From NCBI RefSeq assembly GCF_900108345.1, contig NZ_FNVV01000012.1, positions 692,978 through 756,977 on the forward strand: a DNA stretch of 64,000 bases. Direction: 5' to 3'. Positions 55,721 through 64,000 of this stretch are shown in pieces. Positions within the stretch are counted from its first letter, which is position 1. Each line of letters opens with the position of its first letter. The DNA comes from Bacteroides ndongoniae. GTDB lineage: Bacteria > Bacteroidota > Bacteroidia > Bacteroidales > Bacteroidaceae. A model generated the notes under the pieces. That model saw only the letters and a program-made list of their open reading frames with translations, made no database searches and was not told the origin of the DNA. The position numbers and the translations under genes were made by a program.

Positions 55721-55996
55721 CAGTGCAGCATCGTCTCCGGCGCATAGGTATGCACAATTCGGTTCTTTTTCACGTATATTCATGCGCTTTTCTGCATATC
55801 GGCTGCTTCCGGTTTCCCTGCTTTGCAGGTTTTGTCGGAAGGCGTTGTTGCTGAAACGGGCGTTTTTCTGTCTTTTTGCTTGCTTTTGGTCTGGATTTTC
55901 GTCAGATTGATTTCTGGAACTCAGCCTTTGCCCACGGCTTCGAACGTGTTTCTCATTATTTAACTGCAAAATTGTGTCCGTTTGCTCCAAAATCTG

Positions 55997-56004
55997 TATT
56001 TTTG
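55997..56004 (+). promoter_or_regulatory. -7 promoter element of the dut operon
   Basis: TATTTTTG, about 70 bases before dut. Confidence 0.55.
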
Positions 56005-56074
56005 CCCGTTAAAACGAGGCCTGCTTTTCGTCGTCATCCGTCGGTAGGGCAGGCGCCAAATACCGAACAAGAAT

Positions 56075-56512
56075 ATGCTGAACGTACAGATTATCAATAA
56101 ATCGAAGCATCCGCTTCCGGCTTATGCCACTTCGCTCTCGGCGGGAATGGACATCCGCGCCAATCTGACAGAACCCATTACGCTGGCTCCCATGCAGCGC
56201 TGCCTGGTACCCACGGGGCTTTACATCGCCTTGCCTGCGGGCTTCGAGGCGCAAATTCGCCCGCGTAGCGGACTGGCTTTGAAGAAGGGCATCACCGTGC
56301 TCAACTCGCCCGGCACCATCGATGCCGACTATCGCGGTGAGGTCTGCATCATCCTTGTTAACCTGTCGGCCGAGCCTTTCGTCATCGAAGACGGCGAACG
56401 CATCGCCCAGATGGTGATAGCCCGCCACGAGCAGGCCGTGTGGCAGGAAGTGGAAGTGTTGGACGAAACAGAACGTGGAGCCGGAGGTTTCGGCCACACG
56501 GGCAAAAACTAA
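56075..56512 (+). CDS. dut: dUTP diphosphatase (dUTPase)
   Basis: Dut hydrolyses dUTP to dUMP and PPi, keeping uracil out of DNA and feeding dTMP synthesis. The 145-residue trimeric-type enzyme has all five motifs: [40 protein letters not shown] and the C-terminal [10 protein letters not shown]. The nearby dgt gene, divergently transcribed, also acts on nucleotide pools. It is the first gene of a four-gene run with a TPR protein, a DUF4292 protein and an EnvC-like protein. Confidence 0.97.
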   Translation: MLNVQIINKSKHPLPAYATSLSAGMDIRANLTEPITLAPMQRCLVPTGLYIALPAGFEAQIRPRSGLALKKGITVLNSPGTIDADYRGEVCIILVNLSAEPFVIEDGERIAQMVIARHEQAVWQEVEVLDETERGAGGFGHTGKN

Positions 56513-56526
56513 CGAACAAACGTAGC

Positions 56527-58389
56527 ATGAAACTCGGAATAAAAATATTGCTCGCGCTCTGGATGAGCGCCCTGTGTATGACTTCCTATGCCGCCATCGT
56601 AGGCGGACTGCCCGGCGGCCTGGCGGCATCGGCTGCCATCGCAGGTGCTCACACCGCCGCCAACAAGAAGAAGCCCGACGCCAAAAAGCCGAAGAAGAAG
56701 CGCAACAAGCAAAAGCGTCAGGCCGAAGCCGCTCCCGTGCCCCAACTCACCGAGGAACAGCAGCGCAAGTTCGACTACTACTTCCTCGAAGCCATCCGCC
56801 TGAAGCAGGCGGGCGACTACGATGCTGCCTTCGACTTGTTGCAACACAGTCTTGCCATCAATCCGCACGACGCTTCGGCTTTGTACGAGTTGGCTCAGTA
56901 CTACCTCTACCTGAAGCAGCCTGCCCGTGCCACGGCCACCATCGAACAGGCCGTAGCTGCCGACCCCGACAATTACTGGTACGCCCAGGCCTTGTCGCAG
57001 CTCTACCTGCAGCAGAACGAGGCCGAAAAGGCAACCGTCCTGCTTGAAGATATGGTGCAGCGCTTTTCCACCCGTATTGACCCTCTGTACAGCCTGCTCG
57101 AAATCTACAACCAGCAGGAAGACTACGACCGGGTGCTCGACGTGCTGAACCTGCTCGAACAGCGCATGGGCAAGAACGAACAGCTCAGCCTTGAGAAGTT
57201 CCGCATCTATCTGCGCAAGGGCGACAACAAGCGCGCTTTCGGCGAGATGGAGAACCTTGTGGCCGAATATCCCCAGGACCTGCGCTACCGCGTTGTGCTG
57301 GGCGACGTCTACTTGCAGAACGGCAAGAAAGACGAAGCCTACGACATCTACCAGCAGGTGCTTGCCGAAGAACCCGACAACGCCATGGCCATGTACTCGC
57401 TGGCAAGCTATTACGAAGAAACGGGTCAGGACTCCCTCTACCAGCAGCAACTCGACTCCCTGCTGCTCAACCGCAAGGTGACGCCCGACATCAAGTCCAA
57501 CATCATGCGCCAGCTCATCATCCGCAACGAGCAGGCCGACGGCGACAGCTTGCGCATCATCACCCTCTTCGACCGCATCATGCAGCAAGACCCCGACGAG
57601 CCCGACCTGCCCATGCTCTATGCACAGTACCTCCTGTCGAAAGGCATGAACCAACAGTCGCTCCCCGTGCTCAGACGCGTGCTCGATATCGATCCTACCA
57701 ACACGGCTGCCCGTATGACACTTTTGGGCGAAGCCGTACGGCAGAACGACAATAAAGCTGTGGTCGACCTCTGCGAGGCCGGAGTAGAATCCAATCCCGA
57801 TATGCTCGAATTCTACTTCTACCTGGCCATCGGCTACAACCAGGACAATCGCACCGCCGACGTGCTTTCCACCTGTCGGAAAGCACTGGAACGCGTCACC
57901 CCCGAAAGCAAGAAAGATCTCGTGTCCGACTTCTATGCCATCATGGGCGATGCCTACCACACCGACGGCATGACCGAGCAGGCCTATGCCGCCTACGACT
58001 CAGCACTGGTCTACAAGTCCGATAACATCGGCGTGCTCAACAACTACGCCTACTACCTTTCGCTCGAACGTCGCGACCTCGACCGTGCCGAGGAAATGAG
58101 CTATCGCACCGTCAAGGCCGAGCCGGGCAATGCCACCTACCTCGACACGTACGCCTGGATTCTCTTCGAAAAGGGCAACTACGCCGAGGCACGTCTCTAC
58201 ATCGACGACGCCATGAAGAACGGCGGCGGGCAGAGCGAGGACGTCGTAGAGCATTGCGGCGACATCTACTACATGACAGGCGACGTGGACGGTGCCCTGA
58301 AGTACTGGAAACAAGCCCTCGACATGGGATGCAAGTCGCCCAAGCTGAAAGAAAAAATCGAGAAGAAGAAGTACATTCCTGCCGACTGA
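56527..58389 (+). CDS. Exported TPR-repeat protein
   Basis: A 620-residue protein with a signal peptide (MKLGIKILLALWMSALCMTSYA). A basic Lys-rich stretch (KKKPDAKKPKKKRNKQKRQ) follows, then about a dozen tetratricopeptide repeats (for example AIRLKQAGDYDAAFDLLQHSLAINPHD). TPR arrays mediate protein-protein contact, so it is probably a periplasmic or outer-membrane-associated scaffold; partners are unknown. It starts 14 bp after dut. A longer frame starting inside dut at 56440 is rejected in favour of the signal peptide start. It clusters with DUF4292 and EnvC-like genes, suggesting an envelope role. Confidence 0.88.
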   Translation: MKLGIKILLALWMSALCMTSYAAIVGGLPGGLAASAAIAGAHTAANKKKPDAKKPKKKRNKQKRQAEAAPVPQLTEEQQRKFDYYFLEAIRLKQAGDYDAAFDLLQHSLAINPHDASALYELAQYYLYLKQPARATATIEQAVAADPDNYWYAQALSQLYLQQNEAEKATVLLEDMVQRFSTRIDPLYSLLEIYNQQEDYDRVLDVLNLLEQRMGKNEQLSLEKFRIYLRKGDNKRAFGEMENLVAEYPQDLRYRVVLGDVYLQNGKKDEAYDIYQQVLAEEPDNAMAMYSLASYYEETGQDSLYQQQLDSLLLNRKVTPDIKSNIMRQLIIRNEQADGDSLRIITLFDRIMQQDPDEPDLPMLYAQYLLSKGMNQQSLPVLRRVLDIDPTNTAARMTLLGEAVRQNDNKAVVDLCEAGVESNPDMLEFYFYLAIGYNQDNRTADVLSTCRKALERVTPESKKDLVSDFYAIMGDAYHTDGMTEQAYAAYDSALVYKSDNIGVLNNYAYYLSLERRDLDRAEEMSYRTVKAEPGNATYLDTYAWILFEKGNYAEARLYIDDAMKNGGGQSEDVVEHCGDIYYMTGDVDGALKYWKQALDMGCKSPKLKEKIEKKKYIPAD

Positions 58390-58465
58390 CACCATTGGCC
58401 GGCATCGGTCTGCTTCTTCCCGCCGATAACGAAACCATATATATCAACCGATAATATCCGAAACA

Positions 58466-59089
58466 ATGACCGATAACACTCCCATTCTGCGTTCCGCTGC
58501 CGTGCGGACACCGTTCTTCACCGCCCGCCTCTGCCTGCGGCTGATGCTTCTTGTGTTGCTGACCGTAAGTCTGGCCGGCTGTAAGACCTCGCGCAAGGCC
58601 GAAAGCCATGGTGCACAGTCCCTCTGCCTGTCGTCGAAAGTCCGTCTGACCATCCCTCACAAGGATGCCACGTTCACCGTAAGCGGCACTATGAAACTGA
58701 AGAGTGGCGAGCGTATGCAGCTTTCCTTCCTCATGCCTATCCTGCGCACCGAGGTAGCCCGAATGGATATTACGCCCGATGAGGTGTTGCTCGTCGACCG
58801 TATGGGGAAACGCTACGTGCGTGTCACCCGTGGCGAACTTCGCGGCATGCTGCCCCGCAAGGCCAACTTCGAGAATCTGGAGAAGATGCTCTTCAAGGCT
58901 TCGCGTCCAGGTGCCAAGAACTGGATCGACGGCAAGGAGCTGGGGCTGAAAGACCTCGAAAAGTGCCGCATCGAGCTGACCGAGTTCTCCAACAAACCCA
59001 TCAATCTGACGCCCACCGAAGTTTCTTCCCGCTATCGCGAAGTGACGCTGGAAGAGCTGCTCGAAATGCTGCTCGACCTTTCCGCCTGA
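58466..59089 (+). CDS. DUF4292 family lipoprotein
   Basis: A 207-residue lipoprotein with a lipobox cysteine C39 in SLAGC. The mature part (VRLTIPHKDATFTVSGTMKLKSGERMQLSFLMPILRTEVARMDITPDEVLLVDRMGKRYVR) has the curved beta-sheet pattern of LolA/LolB-like DUF4292 proteins, which may carry lipids or lipoproteins in the periplasm; the function is not proven. It stands between the TPR gene and the EnvC-like gene and is probably cotranscribed with both. Confidence 0.82.
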   Translation: MTDNTPILRSAAVRTPFFTARLCLRLMLLVLLTVSLAGCKTSRKAESHGAQSLCLSSKVRLTIPHKDATFTVSGTMKLKSGERMQLSFLMPILRTEVARMDITPDEVLLVDRMGKRYVRVTRGELRGMLPRKANFENLEKMLFKASRPGAKNWIDGKELGLKDLEKCRIELTEFSNKPINLTPTEVSSRYREVTLEELLEMLLDLSA

Positions 59090-59152
59090 GCCCAAGGCGG
59101 TCGCCGGAGTACTGAACAACGTTGAATTTATAAGTCCCTAACCGTTTCCGAA

Positions 59153-60445
59153 ATGTCCCGAATACTGATTCTTCTCTTCCTCTTGTGCACCTGTGCATCG
59201 CCGCTTCTGGCTCAGTCGAACAAACTGATCAAGGAGCTGGAAAACAAGCGTGGCGACTTGCAGAAACAGATTGCCGAGACCGAAACCCTGTTGAAGTCTA
59301 CCAAGAAAACCGTGGGCAGCCAGCTGAACGGCCTTGCCGCACTGACCGGACAGATAGAAGAACGGAAACGTTACATCCTCAGCATCAACCGCGACATGGA
59401 AGCCATCGAGCAGGAACTTTCCTCGCTCAACCGCCAACTCACTACGTTGCGCCGTCAGCTTAAGGAGAAGCGCCAGAAGTATGCCGCTTCCGTGCGTTAC
59501 CTGTACAAGAACCGTTCGGTTGAAGAAAAGCTGATGTTCATCTTCTCTGCCGAAAACCTGGCACAAACCTACCGCCGTCTGCGTTACGTGCGCGAGTATG
59601 CCACCTACCAGCGTCTGCAAGGCGAAGAAATTCAGAAAAAGCAGCAACAGATTGCTGCCAAGCAAGCCGAGCTGAAACAGGTGAAGCAGGCCAAGGAAAG
59701 TCTGCTGAAGGAGCGTGAAGCCGAAAAGGGAAAACTGGAGGCGCAGGAGAAAGAGAAACGCACCCTCATTGCCAATCTGCAAAAGAAGCAGCGCGGACTG
59801 CAGAACGAAATATCGCGCAAACGCCGCGAGGCCAACCAACTGAATGCCCGTATCGATCGCCTGATAGCCGAAGAGATAGAGAAGGCACGCAAGCGGGCCG
59901 AGGAAGAAGCCCGTCGCGAAGCTGCCGCACGCCGTAAGTCAGAGGGGACTAAAAGCGGCTCGTCGGGCACCAAGTCGAAAGCTGCTCCGTTGGAGCGGTT
60001 CAACATGAGCAAGGCCGACCGCGAACTGTCGGGCACCTTTGTCAGCAACCGCGGCAAGCTGCCCATGCCCATCACGGGTCCTTACCTCATCACCAGCCAC
60101 TACGGGCAATACAGCGTCGAGGGGCTTCGCGGGGTGAAGCTCGACAACAAGGGTATCGACATCCAGGGCAAGCCCGGCGCACAGGCACGTGCCATCTTCG
60201 ACGGTAAGGTAGCTGCCGTCTTCAAGCTAAACGGCCTGTTCAACATCCTTGTCCGCCACGGCGCCTACATCTCCGTCTATTGCAACCTTTCTTCAGCCTC
60301 CGTCAAGACGGGCGACACGGTGAAGACCCGTCAGTCGCTCGGTACCGTCTTCTCCGATGCTTCCGACGGCGGTCGCACCGTTCTCCACTTCCAGCTCCGC
60401 AAGGAGAAGGAAAAGCTGAATCCGGAGGGGTGGCTGGAGCGTTGA
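59153..60445 (+). CDS. EnvC-like murein hydrolase activator (degenerate M23 domain)
   Basis: A 430-residue exported protein with a signal peptide (to about residue 20, SPLLAQS). Long coiled coils cover about residues 22-265 (LIKELENKRGDLQKQIAETETLL; repeated Glu/Lys/Gln heptads) and a LytM/M23 domain covers about 300-430. In active M23 peptidases the zinc ligands are HxxxD and HxH. Here the first reads NKGID (Asn for His) and the second LHFQ, so zinc binding is incomplete, as in E. coli EnvC. It therefore probably activates an amidase at the septum rather than cutting peptidoglycan itself. Confidence 0.9.
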   Translation: MSRILILLFLLCTCASPLLAQSNKLIKELENKRGDLQKQIAETETLLKSTKKTVGSQLNGLAALTGQIEERKRYILSINRDMEAIEQELSSLNRQLTTLRRQLKEKRQKYAASVRYLYKNRSVEEKLMFIFSAENLAQTYRRLRYVREYATYQRLQGEEIQKKQQQIAAKQAELKQVKQAKESLLKEREAEKGKLEAQEKEKRTLIANLQKKQRGLQNEISRKRREANQLNARIDRLIAEEIEKARKRAEEEARREAAARRKSEGTKSGSSGTKSKAAPLERFNMSKADRELSGTFVSNRGKLPMPITGPYLITSHYGQYSVEGLRGVKLDNKGIDIQGKPGAQARAIFDGKVAAVFKLNGLFNILVRHGAYISVYCNLSSASVKTGDTVKTRQSLGTVFSDASDGGRTVLHFQLRKEKEKLNPEGWLER

Positions 60446-60466
60446 TACTGTTTAGGGGTAACAGGT

Positions 60467-61537
60467 TTACAGCTGTGCTCCGTCCAGCAACTCCAGATAC
60501 AGTCCGATAGCCTCTTCTATTTCTTTTACGAAAATGAATTCGTCGGCCGTGTGCGAGCGGGCGCTTTTGCCGGGACCCATCTTCATCGAGGGACACGACA
60601 GCAGGGCCTGGTCGGAGAGGGTGGGCGAGCCGAAAGGTGTGCGACCCAGGGCGACGGCGCGTTGCACCAGCGGATGCTTGGGCGATACGTGTGATGAACT
60701 CAGTCGGAAGGAGCGGGCCTTGGCCTGACAATGGATGTGGCGGGTGATTTCGTCGAACAATGCCTGATTGGTGTAACACTCGTTGCTGCGGATGTCCACC
60801 ACGAACGTACAGCGGTCGGGGATGACGTTGTGCTGGGTGCCGGCATTGACCATGGTTACGCTCATCTTGACAGGACCCAGCAGGGGCGATACTTGCTCGA
60901 AGCGGTAGTCGCGAAACCAGGCGATGTCGTCCAGCACCTTGTAGATGGCGTTGTCGCCTTCTTCGCGGGCAGCGTGTCCCGAGCGGCCTGTGGCAGTGAC
61001 GTCGAGCACCATCAGACCCTTTTCGGCAATGGCGGGTTGCATTTCGGTAGGTTCGCCCACGAGGGCAAACGCCAGGGGCGGCAGTTCGGGAAGCACGCAT
61101 TCGATGCCTCCGGCGCCGGAAACTTCTTCCTCGCACGAAGCCAGGTAGATCAGGTTGTAGTGCTGGCGTGTGCGACACAGCTGGAGGAACACTTGCAGCA
61201 GACTGACAAGGCTGGCACCGGCATCGTTGCTGCCCAGTCCGTAGAGTTTGCCGTTAGGTTCCAGTTGCGGGGTAAACGGATCTTTCCGCCAGCCGTTGAC
61301 GGGCTTCACGGTGTCGATGTGCGAGTTGAGCAGCAGGGTCGGTTTGTTCAGGTCGAACATGGGGCTGAGGCACCACACGTTGTTACCTTTTCGTCCGGTA
61401 TCCATTCCCTGCATTTCGATGTAGCGTTGCAGGAAGTCGGCCGCCTGTTGTTCGTCGCGGCTTACGGAGGGGATGGCTATCAGCGACTTCAGCAGGCCGA
61501 TGGCGTCCGAAGCCAGGGTAGGTATGTCGTAGGTCAT
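60467..61537 (-). CDS. M20 family metallo-deacetylase, acetyl- or succinyl-ornithine/citrulline type
   Basis: A 356-residue M20 enzyme with the metal-binding motifs LNSHIDTVKP, GLGSNDAGAS, EEEVSGAGGIE and the dimer-domain SGHAAREEGDNAI. The closing metal ligand is His in SARSHTADEFIF. In Bacteroides the ArgE-type enzyme of this size acts in arginine synthesis on N-acyl citrulline or ornithine (the succinyl form in B. fragilis). The substrate here is inferred from family size only. A promoter lies just upstream. It is convergent with the EnvC-like gene, with a gap of 21 bp. Confidence 0.85.
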   Translation of the reverse strand: MTYDIPTLASDAIGLLKSLIAIPSVSRDEQQAADFLQRYIEMQGMDTGRKGNNVWCLSPMFDLNKPTLLLNSHIDTVKPVNGWRKDPFTPQLEPNGKLYGLGSNDAGASLVSLLQVFLQLCRTRQHYNLIYLASCEEEVSGAGGIECVLPELPPLAFALVGEPTEMQPAIAEKGLMVLDVTATGRSGHAAREEGDNAIYKVLDDIAWFRDYRFEQVSPLLGPVKMSVTMVNAGTQHNVIPDRCTFVVDIRSNECYTNQALFDEITRHIHCQAKARSFRLSSSHVSPKHPLVQRAVALGRTPFGSPTLSDQALLSCPSMKMGPGKSARSHTADEFIFVKEIEEAIGLYLELLDGAQL

Positions 61538-61562
61538 AAGCAGAAGTTTGATTTTACTGTTG

Positions 61563-61570
61563 CAAACTTA
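61563..61570 (-). promoter_or_regulatory. -7 promoter element of the M20 deacetylase gene
   Basis: TAAGTTTG on the minus strand with TTG about 18 bp upstream, 26 bases before the start codon. Confidence 0.65.
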
Positions 61571-61639
61571 CGGATAAAAAGTGAAAGACAACGCACGCCG
61601 CTGTGGAAAAAACTCATCGTTGGCAGTGCATTTCTGGGA

Positions 61640-61725
61640 CACAAGTGTGGCTCGCGAGCCGTGCAAGTGTTTCTCGCGAGCCGTACAAGTGTCTCTCACG
61701 AGCCGTGCAAGTGTGGCTCAAAGTG
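61640..61725 (+). repeat. Family A 22-bp repeat locus 7
   Basis: Full units start at 61657, 61679 and 61701, with partial units on each side, an exact 22-bp period. The three central units are almost identical to those of the murD-ftsW array. It lies between the M20 deacetylase promoter and the terminator of the barrel protein gene. Confidence 0.88.
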
Positions 61726-61772
61726 CCCTTTTGTAGGGTCTAGGGCGATATCGGGTGGGTGGTAAAAAAGAG

Positions 61773-61817
61773 GTGTGGGCAACTCCGTTACCTGGCGGCT
61801 TGCGGAATTGCCCACAC
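61773..61817 (-). terminator. Terminator of the outer-membrane barrel gene
   Basis: 15-base arms (61773-61787 and 61803-61817) pair almost completely. On the minus strand they are followed by CTCTTTTTT. Confidence 0.88.
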
Positions 61818-61853
61818 AAGAAGAGGAAGTAATTTCCTCGGTATATTCTTCGG

Positions 61854-62462
61854 TTATAAGAAGTACACGAGTGAAATCATCAGATTGCGGTTCTTGTTGC
61901 CGCTGTCTTCGATGTTGTCAATCAAGCCCCAGTCGTAGCCGATGGATAACTGGTATTTTTGATTCAGTTCTACGCCTGCTTTCAGCCCCAGACCAAAGTC
62001 AAAGCGTTTCATGGCATCGTCACCGAAGACATTGACAGAAGTGTCTTCGCCTTCCATCAGTTCACCGCTGGCTTTTGCTTTGCCGAACAGTCCGATGCCA
62101 ATGTAAGGACCGAAGTTGCCGAAGATAGCAAACTTGTCGTTAACGGCATATTTGTAACCCATGTGAATAGGGATTTCCAGATAGAAAGGATTGTATTTAA
62201 CAGATCCTGCAGGGCCAAGATCTACTTTGGCACCTTTCAGCGAGAGTAGTGCTCCCATGTCCAGATAGATTCCATCGGCCAGTTGGGGAAGTCCCATTTC
62301 GGCCTTTACACCGGCATGGAAACCGATGCGGCTGTCGAATCCGCTTACCGAGAAGTTGCTTGAATTAAGACCTGCGGTGATACCCCACTTAAGACTCTCC
62401 TGTGCATTCATGCCCGAAATGCCGGCCACTAATAATGCTACTAATGCTAAAAACTTTTTCAT
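61854..62462 (-). CDS. Outer-membrane beta-barrel protein (OMP_b-brl_2/PorT-like)
   Basis: A 202-residue exported protein with a signal peptide (MKKFLALVALLVAGISGMNAQ). Alternating amphipathic strands follow (WGITAGLNSSNFSVSG, IGFHAGVKAEMGL, FYLEIPIHMGYKYAVND, FAIFGNFGPYIGIGL, FGLGLKAGVELN, YQLSIGYDWGL), and it ends in an aromatic residue pattern (NLMISLVYFL) usual for outer-membrane barrels. About eight strands are expected. Its role is unknown. The gene is divergent from the acyl-CoA synthetase gene and has its own promoter and terminator. Confidence 0.88.
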   Translation of the reverse strand: MKKFLALVALLVAGISGMNAQESLKWGITAGLNSSNFSVSGFDSRIGFHAGVKAEMGLPQLADGIYLDMGALLSLKGAKVDLGPAGSVKYNPFYLEIPIHMGYKYAVNDKFAIFGNFGPYIGIGLFGKAKASGELMEGEDTSVNVFGDDAMKRFDFGLGLKAGVELNQKYQLSIGYDWGLIDNIEDSGNKNRNLMISLVYFL

Positions 62463-62492
62463 GCTTGTTAAAATTTAAGGGTTACTCAATTG

Positions 62493-62500
62493 CAAATATA
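62493..62500 (-). promoter_or_regulatory. -7 promoter element of the barrel gene
   Basis: TATATTTG on the minus strand, 31 bases before the start codon. Confidence 0.65.
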
Positions 62501-62621
62501 GGAATATATTTGATTTTTTGTTAATCGGCAGGTAAGAAAATCAGGTAATTCTTGTTTTTTGTATAGGAATATCCCGCTTGGGAGGTTTTGCTCCGAATAT
62601 TTTATCATAAGGAGGCAGATA

Positions 62622-62646
62622 GTTTCAAATGAAACCACTACCTTTG
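62622..62646 (+). promoter_or_regulatory. Promoter with palindromic operator, acyl-CoA synthetase gene
   Basis: The perfect palindrome GTTTCA-AA-TGAAAC (62622-62635) lies 3 bp upstream of a -7 element TACCTTTG (62639-62646), inside the promoter spacer. A repressor binding there would block transcription. Confidence 0.55.
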
Positions 62647-62674
62647 CAAAACATTAACCAATTTTATAACAGAC

Positions 62675-64000
62675 ATGGCTTATCATCATTTGTCCGTCAT
62701 GGTACACCGCCAGGCGGAGAAGTATGGAGATAAAGTAGCCCTGAAATACAGGGACTATGAAAAAGCACAGTGGAACGCTGTCTCCTGGAACGAATTCTCG
62801 CAGACAGTGCGCCAAGTGTCCAATGCCCTGCTGACGCTGGGTGTGGAAGTTCAGGAAAACATCGGCGTCTTCTCGCAGAACAAACCCGAATGTCTTTACG
62901 TGGACTTCGGCGCCTATGCCGACCGTGCTGTCACCATCCCGCTTTATGCCACCAGTTCGCCTGCACAGGCGCAGTATATCATCAACGATGCCGGCATCCG
63001 TTACCTCTTCGTTGGCGAACAGTTTCAATACGACGCCGCCATCCGTGTGTTCGGCATGTGTCCGTCGCTCAAGCAAGTTATCATCTTCGACCGCAAGGTG
63101 CAGAAAGACGCCCGCGACCAGTCGATGTCCATCTACTTCGACGAGTTCCTTGCACTGGGCAAGGGGCTGCCGCACGAAGCCGAAGTAGAGAAACGCACAG
63201 CAGAAGTGGCCGACAGCGACATTGCCAACATTCTGTACACTTCGGGCACGACAGGCGAACCAAAAGGCGTCATGCTGATGCACTACAACTACATGGAAGC
63301 CTTCCGTACGCACGAAATCCGTATCCCTTCGCTGACGGACAAAGACGTTTCGATGAACTTCCTGCCGCTGACGCACGTCTTCGAGCGTGGCTGGACCTAC
63401 GTCTGCCTGCAACGCGGTGCACAAGTCTGCATCAACCTGCATCCGCAGGACATCCAGATGACCATCAAGGAGATACGCCCCACGGTGATGTGCAGCGTTC
63501 CCCGCTTCTGGGAGAAGGTCTATCAGGGCGTGCAGGAACGCATCAATCAGGAGACCGGTCTGAAACGGGCCATGATACTGGATGCCATCAAGGTAGGGCG
63601 GGCGTACAACCTGGACTACCTTCGTCAGGGAAAGACACCGCCCCTGATGCTCCACATGAAATACAAGTTCTACGAAAAGACCGTCTATGCCATCCTGAAG
63701 AAGACCATCGGCATCGAGAACGGCACCTTCTTCCCCACGGCAGGAGCCGCCGTGTCCAACGAAGTGTGCGAGTTTGTCCATTCGGTAGGCATCAACATGG
63801 TGGTGGGCTACGGACTGACCGAATCGACGGCCACCGTGTCCTGCTTCCCGCCCGTGGGCTTCGAGCTGGGTTCGGTGGGCGAGGTGATGCCCGACCTGGA
63901 AGTGAAGATAGGCGAGAACAACGAAATCCTGCTGCGTGGTAAGACCATCACGCCCGGCTATTACCGCAAACCGGTATCCACCGCCGCCGCTTTCGACAAG
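62675..64000 (+). CDS. Long-chain acyl-CoA synthetase (AMP-forming), 5' part
   Basis: An adenylate-forming enzyme that activates fatty acids with ATP and CoA. Only the first 442 codons lie in the window and the frame stays open to its end; complete relatives have about 550-600 residues. Visible motifs are the ATP-binding signature ILYTSGTTGEPKGVM, the linker region SMNFLPLTHVFERGWTY, and VVGYGLTESTATVSC with YYRKP at the edge. The pattern matches FadD15/long-chain synthetases of Bacteroidetes. The start at 62675 (MAYHHLSVMVHRQAEKYGDKVAL) follows a promoter with a palindromic site. Confidence 0.93.
   Translation, partial: MAYHHLSVMVHRQAEKYGDKVALKYRDYEKAQWNAVSWNEFSQTVRQVSNALLTLGVEVQENIGVFSQNKPECLYVDFGAYADRAVTIPLYATSSPAQAQYIINDAGIRYLFVGEQFQYDAAIRVFGMCPSLKQVIIFDRKVQKDARDQSMSIYFDEFLALGKGLPHEAEVEKRTAEVADSDIANILYTSGTTGEPKGVMLMHYNYMEAFRTHEIRIPSLTDKDVSMNFLPLTHVFERGWTYVCLQRGAQVCINLHPQDIQMTIKEIRPTVMCSVPRFWEKVYQGVQERINQETGLKRAMILDAIKVGRAYNLDYLRQGKTPPLMLHMKYKFYEKTVYAILKKTIGIENGTFFPTAGAAVSNEVCEFVHSVGINMVVGYGLTESTATVSCFPPVGFELGSVGEVMPDLEVKIGENNEILLRGKTITPGYYRKPVSTAAAFDK

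Larger units (their letters stand above)
55361..56074. other. 714-bp divergent gap between dgt and dut
   Basis: The largest gene-free stretch. It holds the dgt promoter, a variant 22-bp repeat array and the dut promoter. Several overlapping open frames on both strands translate the repeats or have no protein-like pattern, so none is called. Confidence 0.6.

Noticed and set aside
62654..63781. 375-codon minus-strand frame at the right end
   Set aside because: Antisense to the acyl-CoA synthetase, whose plus-strand frame from 62675 has clear AMP-binding motifs and runs off the window.

Overview
The window reads as a chromosome segment from a Bacteroidales bacterium, most likely Bacteroidaceae. 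Supporting signs are many promoters with the Bacteroidetes -7 element TAnnTTTG (several with a TTTG-like -33 element about 19-21 bp upstream), lipoproteins with acidic residues after the lipobox cysteine, a hybrid two-component regulator, DUF3109, DUF3784, DUF4292 and DUF2582 proteins, a Na+-type membrane pyrophosphatase, and the glycine-lipid pair glsB/glsA next to the division and cell-wall (dcw) cluster. Most genes are housekeeping with GC-rich codons. Three patches (7.6-8.1 kb, 8.9-16.5 kb and 27.4-28.1 kb) are visibly more AT-rich and look accessory.

Layout. 0.1-2.8 kb: end of a suf operon (sufD, sufS). 3.0-8.8 kb: YbjQ-family protein, CBS-domain membrane protein, small membrane protein, hppA, a lipocalin-like lipoprotein behind a possible attenuator or small RNA, and rnhB. 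8.86-9.76 kb: a complete IS5-family element with terminal inverted repeats and a TCA target duplication. 9.9-16.5 kb: a TPR hybrid two-component regulator and a 1088-residue coiled-coil surface lipoprotein with phased repeats in its promoter. 16.6-22.5 kb: corA with a switch-like leader, a thioredoxin-domain protein and a GH31 glycosidase. 22.6-29.4 kb: gpmI, a SWIM/SNF2 helicase, DUF3109, a small lipoprotein, DUF3784 and aqpZ. 29.5-34.7 kb: two tandem winged-helix genes, gyrB, rpsT, tRNA-Glu, recO and a YqeY-like gene. 34.8-51.0 kb, all minus strand: the complete dcw cluster mraZ-rsmH-ftsL-ftsI-murE-mraY-murD-ftsW-murG-murC-ftsQ-ftsA-ftsZ. 51.4-64 kb: an ECF sigma factor, glsA-glsB, dgt, the dut-TPR-DUF4292-EnvC operon, an M20 deacetylase, an outer-membrane barrel protein and the 5' part of an acyl-CoA synthetase that runs off the window.

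The dcw genes supply peptidoglycan precursors (MurC/D/E/G, MraY) and septum assembly (FtsZ/A/Q/L/W/I). The cluster is headed by MraZ, whose promoter carries two phased TGGGG boxes. The EnvC-like protein, FtsI and the TPR/DUF4292 proteins act in the same envelope.

The most interesting signal is not a protein. Two families of short repeats sit in intergenic space. Family A is a 22-bp tandem unit (core GAGCCGTRCAAGTGT) present at seven loci, including between murD and ftsW inside the dcw operon. Family B is a 34-bp palindromic element lying 1-3 nt after the stop codons of sufD, ftsZ, mraY and murE, always in the same orientation to the gene, with one further inverted copy translated in frame inside the N-terminus of sufS. 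I know no established name for family A. All assignments come from reading the sequence; no database search was run.
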